From: CAWGJC01 sp965276665
GTDB taxonomy: Bacteria; Pseudomonadota; Alphaproteobacteria; Acetobacterales; Acetobacteraceae
NCBI GenBank assembly: GCA_965276665.1
Contig: OZ255620.1
Coordinates: forward strand, 2,542,001 to 2,606,000
Length of the DNA stretch: 64,000 nucleotides
Reading direction: 5' to 3'
The notes beneath the pieces are model-generated. The model saw only the letters and a list, made by a program, of their open reading frames with translations. It made no database searches and was not told the DNA's origin. The position numbers and the translations under genes are program-made. This document shows positions 1 through 7,287 of this stretch, in pieces (position 1 is the first letter of the stretch; each line of letters begins with the position of its first letter).

Positions 1-638
1 CCGGTGTGGCGAGCGAGCTGTCGCGGCGGCGCAACACCTTCGACGGCGTGCTCCGCTATCGCGGCGCCTTCGGTCCGGTGGGTGTCGCGGCGACCGCCGG
101 CGGCATGGTGAGCAGCAAGGTCGACAACTCGAACAACCCGCTCGACTATACCGGCATCAACTACAAGGACCTGACGGTCGGCGATTTCGGCGCCACCCTC
201 ACCTATGCCGGCCTGATCGTCGGCGGCCATGTCGATTTCGGCGCGTTCAATCCATTCCGGCAGTTCTCGCAGCTGACGCCCTCGGGCGTGGGCAACGGCC
301 TCGCCTATCTGGTCGGCGCCTCCTACCAGCCGACCCCGGCCCTCATCGTCGGCGGGCAATATCTGAGCGATTGGGGTGCGGGCAACGAGACGGCGCTTAA
401 CAAGGCGACGGTCGGACAGCTCAACGAGCAGGGCATCGCGCTCGGCGCCACCTACTCGATCACGCCGGGCTTCAACCTGTTCCTCTCCTCGCTCTGGGGC
501 CAGCGCAAGGAGAGCGGGTTCAACCTCGTGCAGGGCTCGTCGACGAGCACGGGTCCGGTGGGGTCCGGCCTGAACGCGCTCGACCACAACAAGACCTCGA
601 CCTACGCGATCGCGATCGGCGAGTCGTTCCACTGGTAG
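1..638 (+). CDS. Porin, C-terminal part (5' end outside window)
   Basis: Open from the first base, so the start lies upstream. The visible 211 or so residues alternate short hydrophobic and aromatic beta strands with Gly/Asn loops and end in FHW, the terminal-aromatic signature of outer-membrane beta-barrel proteins recognised by the BAM machinery. The strand pattern fits a Gram-negative general-type porin forming a passive diffusion channel. Substrate preference cannot be read from this fragment. A hairpin terminator follows 28 bases after the stop. Confidence 0.75.
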   Translation, partial: GVASELSRRRNTFDGVLRYRGAFGPVGVAATAGGMVSSKVDNSNNPLDYTGINYKDLTVGDFGATLTYAGLIVGGHVDFGAFNPFRQFSQLTPSGVGNGLAYLVGASYQPTPALIVGGQYLSDWGAGNETALNKATVGQLNEQGIALGATYSITPGFNLFLSSLWGQRKESGFNLVQGSSTSTGPVGSGLNALDHNKTSTYAIAIGESFHW

Positions 639-660
639 TCGCCTGACGAATGATCGCATG

Positions 661-703
661 AAAAAAGGCGGCCGGCCCCTTGGGGCCAGCCGCCCGATTT
701 TCA
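661..703. terminator. Bidirectional intrinsic terminator
   Basis: A GC-rich hairpin of about 13 bp (667-694, one mismatch, TT loop) is preceded by six A and followed by a T-rich run. It lies between the converging porin gene and the minus-strand lipoprotein gene and could stop transcription from both sides. Confidence 0.75.
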
Positions 704-713
704 GCCATCTCGA

Positions 714-959
714 TCAGGGCTGGCGCGGCATCGCGCCGGGCTGTCCGGCCTGGGCGAGCGGGTGGTTCACCACCTGCGTCTGGCCGCGGATGCAGTTCAG
801 ATACTCGAAATCCCCGCCGACATGGTCGGTGTTCTGACAGTTCAGCACGGCCTGCGGCGGCGGCGAGTAGCCGGTGCAACCGGCGAGCAAGCCTGCCGCC
901 AGCAGCACCGCCACACGCGCCTCACGCCGCCCGGCGAGCCGGACGGATGAGGCAAGCAT
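714..959 (-). CDS. Small lipoprotein
   Basis: 81 residues. The N-terminus is basic (MLASSVRLAGRREARVAVLL) and followed by the lipobox LLAGC, so Cys28 would be lipidated after signal peptidase II cleavage. The mature part has two further cysteines (CQNTDH and LNCIRG) that could pair. The ATG overlaps the stop of the upstream repeat protein by one base (TGATG), pointing to translational coupling. No family was recognised; a role beside its secreted partner is inferred only from position. Confidence 0.65.
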   Translation of the reverse strand: MLASSVRLAGRREARVAVLLAAGLLAGCTGYSPPPQAVLNCQNTDHVGGDFEYLNCIRGQTQVVNHPLAQAGQPGAMPRQP

Positions 960-1330
960 CACTTGCAGGGCGCCTGCGCGGAAGCGGTCTGGTTGAACGC
1001 ACCGCCGCCCTCGCCATTCGCGTTGACGTTCTTGTTGAACGCGCCGCCGCCCTCGCCATTGGCGTTGACGTTCTTGTTGAACGCGCCGCCGCCCTCGCCA
1101 TTGGCATTGACGTTCTTGTTGAACGCGCCGCCGCCCTCGCCATTGGCATTGACGTTCTTGTTGAACGCGCCGCCGCCTTCGCTGGCGTTCTTGTTGAACG
1201 CGCCGCCGCCCTCGGCCGCCTTCTGGTCGCAGCCCGTAGGGGCCGGCGCCTGAGCATGCGCGGCATACGGGGCGGCCGCGACGCCGAGCGCCAGCACCAG
1301 CGCCGACGCAACTGTGGTAAACTTCATCAT
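959..1330 (-). CDS. Secreted protein with six EGGGAFN repeats
   Basis: 123 residues. A classical signal peptide (residues 1-26, cleavage after AHA) is followed by six copies of EGGGAFN, most spaced by KNVNANG to give a 14-residue (42-bp) unit. The mature protein is almost all Gly, Asn, Ala and Glu, with one Cys near each end (CDQK and APCK). A strong Shine-Dalgarno (AGGAGG) stands upstream of the ATG. The family is unknown. The low-complexity repeats suggest a periplasmic or surface structural protein, and the near-identical DNA repeats are likely to vary in copy number between strains. Confidence 0.7.
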   Translation of the reverse strand: MMKFTTVASALVLALGVAAAPYAAHAQAPAPTGCDQKAAEGGGAFNKNASEGGGAFNKNVNANGEGGGAFNKNVNANGEGGGAFNKNVNANGEGGGAFNKNVNANGEGGGAFNQTASAQAPCK

Positions 1331-1575
1331 GAGACCCTCCTGTTGGCAGGCTCACGCGTCCCGATGACGCACCCGCCTTGTTTCGACCGATAGACGCCGT
1401 TCCCGGATGATAGTGCCGATTCGTTCCGCCGCAATTACGGTCGGCCAGCCTGGCTGACAAACTGCACCCTACCTCACATGGGGCGCAGGGGCCTTGAACG
1501 CAAACCCCGTAACCCTGCCGCGCGGTGGGCGAATACCCCGGCAGGCCGCCCGGCCACCCGTTCCGAAGGATCGCG

Positions 1576-1989
1576 ATGATGAAACCCAACCGCCGCCTTC
1601 TGCTCGCCTGTGCGCCGGCGCTCGCCCTGCTCGGGCTCGGCGCCTGGAGCGCGCCCGCGCGGGCCGCCACCGAGCAGGCCTTCACCGCGCCCGCGTTCGC
1701 CGCCGCCCAGCGGGAAGGCAAACCCATTCTCGTCGAGATCGATGCGAGCTGGTGCCCGACCTGCGCCCAGCAGCGCCCGATCCTGGCACGGCTGATGACC
1801 GACCCCGAATTTCACAACCTGCTGATCTACAAGGTGAATTTCGATACTCAGAAGGACATCGTACGGGCGATGTCGGCGAAAATGCAAAGCACGCTCGTGG
1901 TGTTCCATGGCGGGGCGGAGCGCGGCCGCTCGGTGGGCGACACCAATGCCGCCTCCATCCGCGCCCTGCTGCTGAAGGCGGAAACCTGA
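1576..1989 (+). CDS. Thioredoxin-fold periplasmic protein (WCPTC)
   Basis: 137 residues from the ATG that follows GAAGGA at 1565-1570. A signal peptide (RRLLLACAPALALL, cleavage near ARA) is followed by a thioredoxin-like domain with the redox motif SWCPTC, then FHNLLIYKVNFD and a C-terminal strand. It resembles periplasmic thioredoxins that take electrons from a DsbD/CcdA-type transporter. The next gene is exactly such a transporter and overlaps its stop. The likely role is thiol reduction in the periplasm, for example during cytochrome c maturation; the actual client is unknown. Confidence 0.85.
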   Translation: MMKPNRRLLLACAPALALLGLGAWSAPARAATEQAFTAPAFAAAQREGKPILVEIDASWCPTCAQQRPILARLMTDPEFHNLLIYKVNFDTQKDIVRAMSAKMQSTLVVFHGGAERGRSVGDTNAASIRALLLKAET

Positions 1990-2711
1990 CCTCTCTCGCT
2001 TTCGGCTTTCTCGCCGGGCTGCTCTCGATCCTCTCGCCCTGCGTGCTGCCGCTCCTGCCGCTGGCGCTCGGCCCCGCCCTCGCCGAGCACCGGTTCGGGC
2101 TGCCGGCCCTGGTGGCGGGGCTGGTGCTCGCCTTTGTCGGGATCGGCCTGTTCGTCGCCACGATCGGCTTCTCCATCGGGCTGGATGGCGATGTGTTCCG
2201 CCGCATCGCGGCGGTGATGCTGGCGCTGCTCGGCCTGGCGCTGCTGAGCCATGGTCTGCAGACGCGGTTTGCCGTCCTCGCGGGCGGGATCAGCGACACC
2301 GGCAACCGGCTGATCGCGCGGATCGCCCCGCGGGAGGGCCCAGGCGGGCAGTTCGTGCTCGGCCTGCTGCTCGGCGCGGTGTGGAGCCCCTGCGTCGGCC
2401 CGACGCTCGGCGCCGCCTCGCTGCTGGCCGGGGAGGGACACGATCTCGGCGGGGTCGCGCTGGTGATGGCGGCGTTCGGCGTGGGCGCCGCGCTGCCGCT
2501 GCTGGGCATCGGCCTGCTGTCGCGCCGGGTGCTGCAAACTCGGGGGGTACTGCGGGGCGCGGCGCGGGCCGCCACGTTCGGACGCCCCCTGCTCGGCATC
2601 GCCTCCCTCGCCGTCGCGGCGCTGATCCTCACCGGCGCCGACCGCGTGCTGGAAACCGGACTCGTCGCCGCCTCCCCCGCCTGGCTGACCGCGCTCACCA
2701 CCCGATTCTGA
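1986..2711 (+). CDS. ccdA: CcdA/DsbD-type thiol:disulfide transporter
   Basis: Membrane protein with about six transmembrane helices that carries reducing equivalents from cytoplasmic thioredoxin to the periplasm. The two conserved cysteines are in LSPCVLPLLPL and WSPCVGPTLG. Homology begins at TSLAFGFLAGLLSILSPCV, but no ATG, GTG or TTG lies at that position in frame. The only candidate is CTG at 1986, which overlaps the TGA of the thioredoxin gene (CTGA). From CTG the product is 241 residues, normal for CcdA. The CTG start is inference, supported by family length and the coupled layout. Confidence 0.85.
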   Translation: MTSLAFGFLAGLLSILSPCVLPLLPLALGPALAEHRFGLPALVAGLVLAFVGIGLFVATIGFSIGLDGDVFRRIAAVMLALLGLALLSHGLQTRFAVLAGGISDTGNRLIARIAPREGPGGQFVLGLLLGAVWSPCVGPTLGAASLLAGEGHDLGGVALVMAAFGVGAALPLLGIGLLSRRVLQTRGVLRGAARAATFGRPLLGIASLAVAALILTGADRVLETGLVAASPAWLTALTTRF

Positions 2712-2735
2712 GAGGCCGTTTGGAAACGCGCTCTG
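2711..2735. repeat. R2 fragment (one terminal arm)
   Basis: The 25 bases from the last base of the ccdA stop codon match the terminal arm of the R2 element found complete at 15338, 17646 and 21415 (agaggccgtttggaaacg and on). The opposite arm is absent, so this is a solo end or decayed copy. Confidence 0.65.
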
Positions 2736-2746
2736 AGGGGCGGCTC

Positions 2747-3319
2747 CTACGCTTGGTCGAGCTGCTCGAGCTCATGGACGATGTCGGCGACGATCTCGCC
2801 CGGCTTGCCGCCGACCGAGACGGTGACCGGATGCTCGTCCGGCGCCGGCGCCTCCAAGGTGGCGAACTGGCTGTCCAGCAGCTTGACCGGCATGAAATGC
2901 TCGTGCCGCGCCGCCATGCGCCGGCCGATCAGCTCGCGCGAGCCTTCAAGGTAGACCAGCCGCACATCCGGCCGGCCGCCGAGCAGGATGTCGCGATAGG
3001 CGCGCTTCAGCGCCGAGCAGGTGACGACGCCGGAGACGCCGGCCGCGCGCCATGCGTCGATCTGCGACGCGATCCGCCGCAGCCACGGCGCGCGGTCGGC
3101 ATCGCTGAGCGGGGTGCCGCTCGCCATCTTCTCGACATTCGCCGGCGGATGCAGATCGTCGCCCTCGAGATACTCCCAGCCGAGTGCGGCGGCGAGCAGC
3201 ATCGCCACCGTCGTCTTGCCCGAGCCCGAGACGCCCATCACCACCGCGATCGTCGGATGCGTGATGACGTGACTGACCGCCGGGCGCCAATCGCGCGCCT
3301 TCCGCTTCTGCTCACTCAT
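2747..3319 (-). CDS. gntK: Gluconokinase
   Basis: Phosphorylates D-gluconate to 6-phosphogluconate with ATP, feeding the pentose phosphate or Entner-Doudoroff route. P-loop GVSGSGKT, substrate-region EGDDLHPP, CSALKRAYRD and the C-terminal HFMPVKLLDSQFATLE block are all typical of the GntK family. The start chosen (MSEQKRK, 190 residues) overlaps the rpiA stop by 8 bases; an in-frame ATG nine codons upstream gives a longer form. It is the last gene of the minus-strand pentose phosphate operon. Confidence 0.93.
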   Translation of the reverse strand: MSEQKRKARDWRPAVSHVITHPTIAVVMGVSGSGKTTVAMLLAAALGWEYLEGDDLHPPANVEKMASGTPLSDADRAPWLRRIASQIDAWRAAGVSGVVTCSALKRAYRDILLGGRPDVRLVYLEGSRELIGRRMAARHEHFMPVKLLDSQFATLEAPAPDEHPVTVSVGGKPGEIVADIVHELEQLDQA

Positions 3320-4010
3320 GCGATCCCCGCCGCAATTCGGTGACACGATCCGCGCCGCCGATCAGCGCGAGCTCCGCCGTCTCAAGAAACAACCCGGTCT
3401 CCACCACGCCCGAGATCGCGCGCAGCCGGCGCGCCAGGGTGAACGGGTCGCGGATCGGCGCGAAGCCTGCGCAATCATAGATGTGGTTGCCGCCATCGGT
3501 GACGAAAGCCTGGCCGCCGGCGGCCCGCAGCACCGGCCGGCCGCCGAGGGCCGCGATGCGCCGCGCGGTCTGCTCATGCGCGAACGCCACCACCTCGACC
3601 GGGAGCGGCGCGCGCGCGCCCAGCGTGTCGACCAGTTTCGACGCATCGGCCACGACGACGAAGCGGGCGGCGGATTGCGCGACGATCTTCTCCCGCAGCA
3701 GCGCGCCGCCGAGGCCCTTGATCAGCCGCAGCGTGCCGCGTTCCACCTCGTCCGCCCCGTCGATCGCGAGATCGAGCCCGTCGAGCTCGGTGAAATCGGT
3801 GATCGGGATGCCGAGCGCATGGGCCTCCCGCTCGGTGCGGAGCGAGGTGCCGATGCAGCGGATCGCCAGCCCGTCGCGCACGCGGGCGCCCAATGCCTGC
3901 AGCACGTAATGCACGGTCGAACCGGTGCCGAGGCCGAGCCGCATGCCGTCGGCGACGAGCGCGGCGGCCGCCTCGCCGGCGGCGCGCTTGCCCCCCTCCT
4001 CCGGCGTCAT
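3312..4010 (-). CDS. rpiA: Ribose-5-phosphate isomerase A
   Basis: Interconverts ribulose 5-phosphate and ribose 5-phosphate. Family motifs are GLGTGSTVHY (phosphate loop), DGADEVE (acid residues of the active site), KGLGGALLREK and TDGGNHIYD. The start is set at MTPEEGGKRAAG (4010); an ATG six codons upstream (4028) is possible. It is preceded by pgl and followed with overlap by gntK, so the operon joins the product of the oxidative branch to the non-oxidative branch. Confidence 0.93.
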   Translation of the reverse strand: MTPEEGGKRAAGEAAAALVADGMRLGLGTGSTVHYVLQALGARVRDGLAIRCIGTSLRTEREAHALGIPITDFTELDGLDLAIDGADEVERGTLRLIKGLGGALLREKIVAQSAARFVVVADASKLVDTLGARAPLPVEVVAFAHEQTARRIAALGGRPVLRAAGGQAFVTDGGNHIYDCAGFAPIRDPFTLARRLRAISGVVETGLFLETAELALIGGADRVTELRRGSHE

Positions 4011-4089
4011 CCTCGGACCCTCACGCACGCACTCTCACGACCAGAGCCTCACGCCCGAAGCCCCACGCCGAAGCCTCAAGGCGAGATTC

Positions 4090-4821
4090 TCATGCCCAGG
4101 TGCCGGCCGCCGCGCGGTCGGCGAACCAGAACAGCTCGCCCTCCGGCCGCAACCGCCCCGCCGGCAGGCTGTCATCGCCGCCGAGCACCCGGTCGAGGAT
4201 CGCGCGCTTGCCCTCGCCCGAGACCAGGAAGATCGTCACCGCGCTGCTCTGCAGGGCCGGGTAGGTGAGCGTGATGCGCACTTCCGGCCTTCCATGGCCC
4301 ACCACCGCGACCCAGCGCACGTGCTCGTCGAGCACGCTCTCTCCCGGGATCAGCGACGCGGTATGCCCGTCATCGCCGAGGCCGAGCAGCACCATGTCGT
4401 GCAGCGTCCGGTCCTTCGCGAGCGTGTGGCCGCCATAGAGCGCCGCCAGCGTGCGCTCGTATTGCGCGGCGCATTGCTCGGCGGTGGCGCCGGCGGTCGG
4501 CATGGCGTGGATGTTCCCGGGCGGCACCGGCGCGCGGGAAAACATCGCCTCGCGCACCATGCGGTAATTGCTGGCCGGATCGTCCGGCGGCACGAAGCGC
4601 TCGTCGCCGAACAGGAACGCCGCGCGATCCCAGGGGAAGCGCTTGACGAGCGTATCCCCCGCCAGCGCCTGGTAGACCGGCTTCGGGGTGCCGCCGCCGG
4701 AGAGCGACATCACGAAGCGCCGGTGGCTCGCCTCGGCGCGTTCGCAGATGAACTCGGCCGCGCCGGCGGCGAGCGCCGCCGCGTCGTCGAACACGCGGAG
4801 CGTGCCATGCGCGGGCGTCAT
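4090..4821 (-). CDS. pgl: 6-phosphogluconolactonase
   Basis: 243 residues. Hydrolyses 6-phosphogluconolactone, the product of Zwf. Recognised by MSLSGGGTPKPVYQAL, FLFGDERFVPPDDPASNYRM, and GLGDDGHTASLIPG with the conserved active-site His. Its ATG overlaps the stop of the preceding HAD phosphatase gene by 4 bases (ATGA). About 60 bases without a clear signal separate it from rpiA. Confidence 0.93.
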   Translation of the reverse strand: MTPAHGTLRVFDDAAALAAGAAEFICERAEASHRRFVMSLSGGGTPKPVYQALAGDTLVKRFPWDRAAFLFGDERFVPPDDPASNYRMVREAMFSRAPVPPGNIHAMPTAGATAEQCAAQYERTLAALYGGHTLAKDRTLHDMVLLGLGDDGHTASLIPGESVLDEHVRWVAVVGHGRPEVRITLTYPALQSSAVTIFLVSGEGKRAILDRVLGGDDSLPAGRLRPEGELFWFADRAAAGTWA

Positions 4822-5648
4822 CGGGCCGCTTTGCGGGTATCGATGACGTAGCGTTGGATCGCCTTGGCCAGCCCGTCCTGCTCGTTGCTGCCCGTCACCG
4901 CCTTGGCCTGCTTCTGCACCTGCGGGCTCGCATTCCCCATCGCGATGGAGAAGCCGCTCTTGCGGAACATCAGCACGTCGTTCGGCATGTCGCCGATCGT
5001 CGCGATGCGCTCGGCGGGAATCTTGAGCATGCGGGAGAGCGTCAGCACCACGCTGCCCTTGTTCGCCTCCGGATGCGTGATGTCGAGATAATAGGCCTGC
5101 GACCGCGCGGCACTCGCCGTCTCGCCGAGCGCCTCCTGCGCGGCGCTCTCCGCCTGCTCGACGAGATCGTGATCGTCGGAGACGCCGACGATCTTCACCA
5201 CATCCTTGAGATGCGCCTCGTCGAATTCCGCGACCACCTGCGGCTCGAACTTCACCGTCCAGGCCTCGCGCGCGACGTGCGGCGCATCCTGCTTGCGCAC
5301 CAGCCAGGACTCGCCCGAATAGATCCAGACATCGAGCCCCTTCTCGTTCAGCAGGTCGAGCGATGTGCGCACGACCTCCCCGTCGAGCGTGCGCAGCTCG
5401 ATCGGCGAGAGATCCGGGTTGACGAAGGCGCCCCCATTGAAGCCGGCGACCGGCGTGTCGATCCCGAGCGGCTCGATCAGCATCTGCATGCCGCGCGGCG
5501 GCCGCCCGCTGGTGATGGCGAGGCGCACGCCGGCCTCGCGCATCGCGCGGGCCGCCGCGATCGTCGCCGGCGTGAGGACTTTTTCCTGGGTGACCAGCGT
5601 GCCGTCGACATCGGCGAGCAGCAGGTCGATTTGCATCGGGTCGCTCAT
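4818..5648 (-). CDS. Cof-type HAD-IIB sugar-phosphate phosphatase
   Basis: 276 residues. HAD motif I is DVDGTLV (nucleophile Asp), motif II ITSGRPP, and motifs III/IV are in a C-terminal block with EANKGSVVLTLSRML and GDMPNDVLMF. The large IIB cap lies between them. Such enzymes dephosphorylate small sugar phosphates or nucleotides. Its place between zwf and pgl suggests clearing of a phosphorylated pathway intermediate, but substrate specificity is not readable from sequence. Confidence 0.85.
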   Translation of the reverse strand: MSDPMQIDLLLADVDGTLVTQEKVLTPATIAAARAMREAGVRLAITSGRPPRGMQMLIEPLGIDTPVAGFNGGAFVNPDLSPIELRTLDGEVVRTSLDLLNEKGLDVWIYSGESWLVRKQDAPHVAREAWTVKFEPQVVAEFDEAHLKDVVKIVGVSDDHDLVEQAESAAQEALGETASAARSQAYYLDITHPEANKGSVVLTLSRMLKIPAERIATIGDMPNDVLMFRKSGFSIAMGNASPQVQKQAKAVTGSNEQDGLAKAIQRYVIDTRKAAR

Positions 5649-5658
5649 CTCGGGTCGC

Positions 5659-7287
5659 TCATGCGTGCTGCGGCTCGTCGGTGCCGTCGATCGGCCGCCA
5701 GCGCCGCTTGCCGAGCCGCGTGTTGGCGGCGATCAGCGCATCCGCCGCGGGCGGCCCCTCGCTGCCGGACGGATAGACCGGGCAATCGCCGCTCGCCCAG
5801 GCATCGAGCACGGGCTGCACCACGCGCCAGGTCGCCTCCACCATGTCGTCGCGCGAGAACAGCGTCGCGTCGCCGATCATCACGTCGTAGAGCAGCGTCT
5901 CGTAGCCGACATTCGGCTCGGGCGGGAACCAGTCCTTGTAGCGGAAATCCATCTTCACCGCCGCCAGATCGACCACCGGGCCCGGCCGCTTCACCTCGAA
6001 TTGCAGGGATATGCCCTCATCCGGCTGGATGCGGATGACCAGCCAGTTCGGCCGCAGCCGGTCCACCGGCGTGTCGGAGAACGCCGCATAGGGCGCCTGC
6101 TTGAAGCGGATCGCGATCTCCGTCATCCGGCGCGACAGATGCTTGCCGGTGCGCAGAAAGAACGGCACGCCGGACCAGCGCCAATTGTCGATCTCGAGCT
6201 CCATCGCGACATAGGTCTCGATGGTGGAATTGGGCGAGACGTCCGGCTCCTGCCGGTAGGGCACGCAATCCTGCGCGCCGAGCTTGCCGGGACCGTATTG
6301 CCCGCGCACGGCGAGCACGGGCTTCACCGGCGGCATCGCCTGGAAAACCTCCGCCTTCTTGTTGCGGATCTCGAGCGCGTCGAGGCGCACCGGCGGCTCC
6401 ATCGCGACCATCGCGAGAAGCTGGAAGACATGATTGGGCACCATGTCGCGCAGCGCGCCGGTCTGCTCGTAGAACTTGCCGCGCTTCTCGACGCCGACCG
6501 TCTCCGCCACCGTGATCTGCACATGGTCGATGCGATCGCGGTTCCAGATCGGTTCGAACAGCCCGTTGGCGAAGCGGAACGCCATGATGTTCTGCACCGT
6601 CTCCTTGCCGAGGAAATGGTCAATGCGGAACACCTGGTCTTCGTGCAGCACGCGAAGCACCTTCGCGTTCAGCTCCCTGGCGGAGTCGAGGCTGTGGCCG
6701 AACGGCTTCTCGATCACCACCCGGCGCCAGAATGTCTTGTCCTTGTCCTCCGGCGCGTCGGTCAGCTTGGCCTCGCCGAGATGCTCGACCACGGTGGCGA
6801 AGAACCGGTCGGCGATGGCGAGGTAGAAGATCGCGTTGTTCTTCGTCTGATGCTCGCGCTCGGTCTGCTGCAGCATCGTGCCGATCTGCTGATAGAGATC
6901 GGGCTTCGTCAGATCGCCCTGCAGATAGTACATCCGGCTCGCCAGCCGGTTCCACGCCGCCATGTCGATATGGTCGGTGTGGAATTCGGCCGAGGGGTTG
7001 CCGACGAACTCGTTGAGCGCGTCGAGCAGATGCTTGCCCCAGCTCTCCGCGGACCCCGGCGCGAGATCGACGCCGACCAGCGCGAAATTCTCCGGCAGCG
7101 TGCCGGTGCGCGAGAGGTTGTAGAGCGCGGGAACCACCAGCCGCTTGGTGAGATCCCCGCCCGCGCCGAAGATCACCATCGTGCATGGGTCCGCCGGCCG
7201 GTCGGGCGCGCGCGGCGGCGCGGAGACGTGCTGCGCCGCCGGGGTGTCCTTCATGACCTGATCGCCCGGCACCTGATCATCCGGCAT
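5659..7287 (-). CDS. zwf: Glucose-6-phosphate dehydrogenase
   Basis: About 542 residues. Oxidises glucose 6-phosphate to 6-phosphogluconolactone with NADP+ or NAD+. The nucleotide-binding motif is FGAGGDLTKRLVVPALYN, and the active-site signature is RIDHFLGKETVQNIMAFRFAN, with Lys and His. The chosen ATG (7287) overlaps the tal-pgi stop in TGATG. A second in-frame ATG (7254, MKDTPAAQH) gives a 531-residue form. The roughly 30-residue N-terminal extension is Pro/Ala-rich. C-terminal GKRRWRPI is typical. Confidence 0.95.
   Translation of the reverse strand: MPDDQVPGDQVMKDTPAAQHVSAPPRAPDRPADPCTMVIFGAGGDLTKRLVVPALYNLSRTGTLPENFALVGVDLAPGSAESWGKHLLDALNEFVGNPSAEFHTDHIDMAAWNRLASRMYYLQGDLTKPDLYQQIGTMLQQTEREHQTKNNAIFYLAIADRFFATVVEHLGEAKLTDAPEDKDKTFWRRVVIEKPFGHSLDSARELNAKVLRVLHEDQVFRIDHFLGKETVQNIMAFRFANGLFEPIWNRDRIDHVQITVAETVGVEKRGKFYEQTGALRDMVPNHVFQLLAMVAMEPPVRLDALEIRNKKAEVFQAMPPVKPVLAVRGQYGPGKLGAQDCVPYRQEPDVSPNSTIETYVAMELEIDNWRWSGVPFFLRTGKHLSRRMTEIAIRFKQAPYAAFSDTPVDRLRPNWLVIRIQPDEGISLQFEVKRPGPVVDLAAVKMDFRYKDWFPPEPNVGYETLLYDVMIGDATLFSRDDMVEATWRVVQPVLDAWASGDCPVYPSGSEGPPAADALIAANTRLGKRRWRPIDGTDEPQHA

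Noticed and set aside
714..1727. A 337-codon minus-strand reading
   Set aside because: Only its last 81 codons (714-959) encode a plausible lipoprotein; the rest is antisense or out of frame to the thioredoxin and repeat-protein genes.
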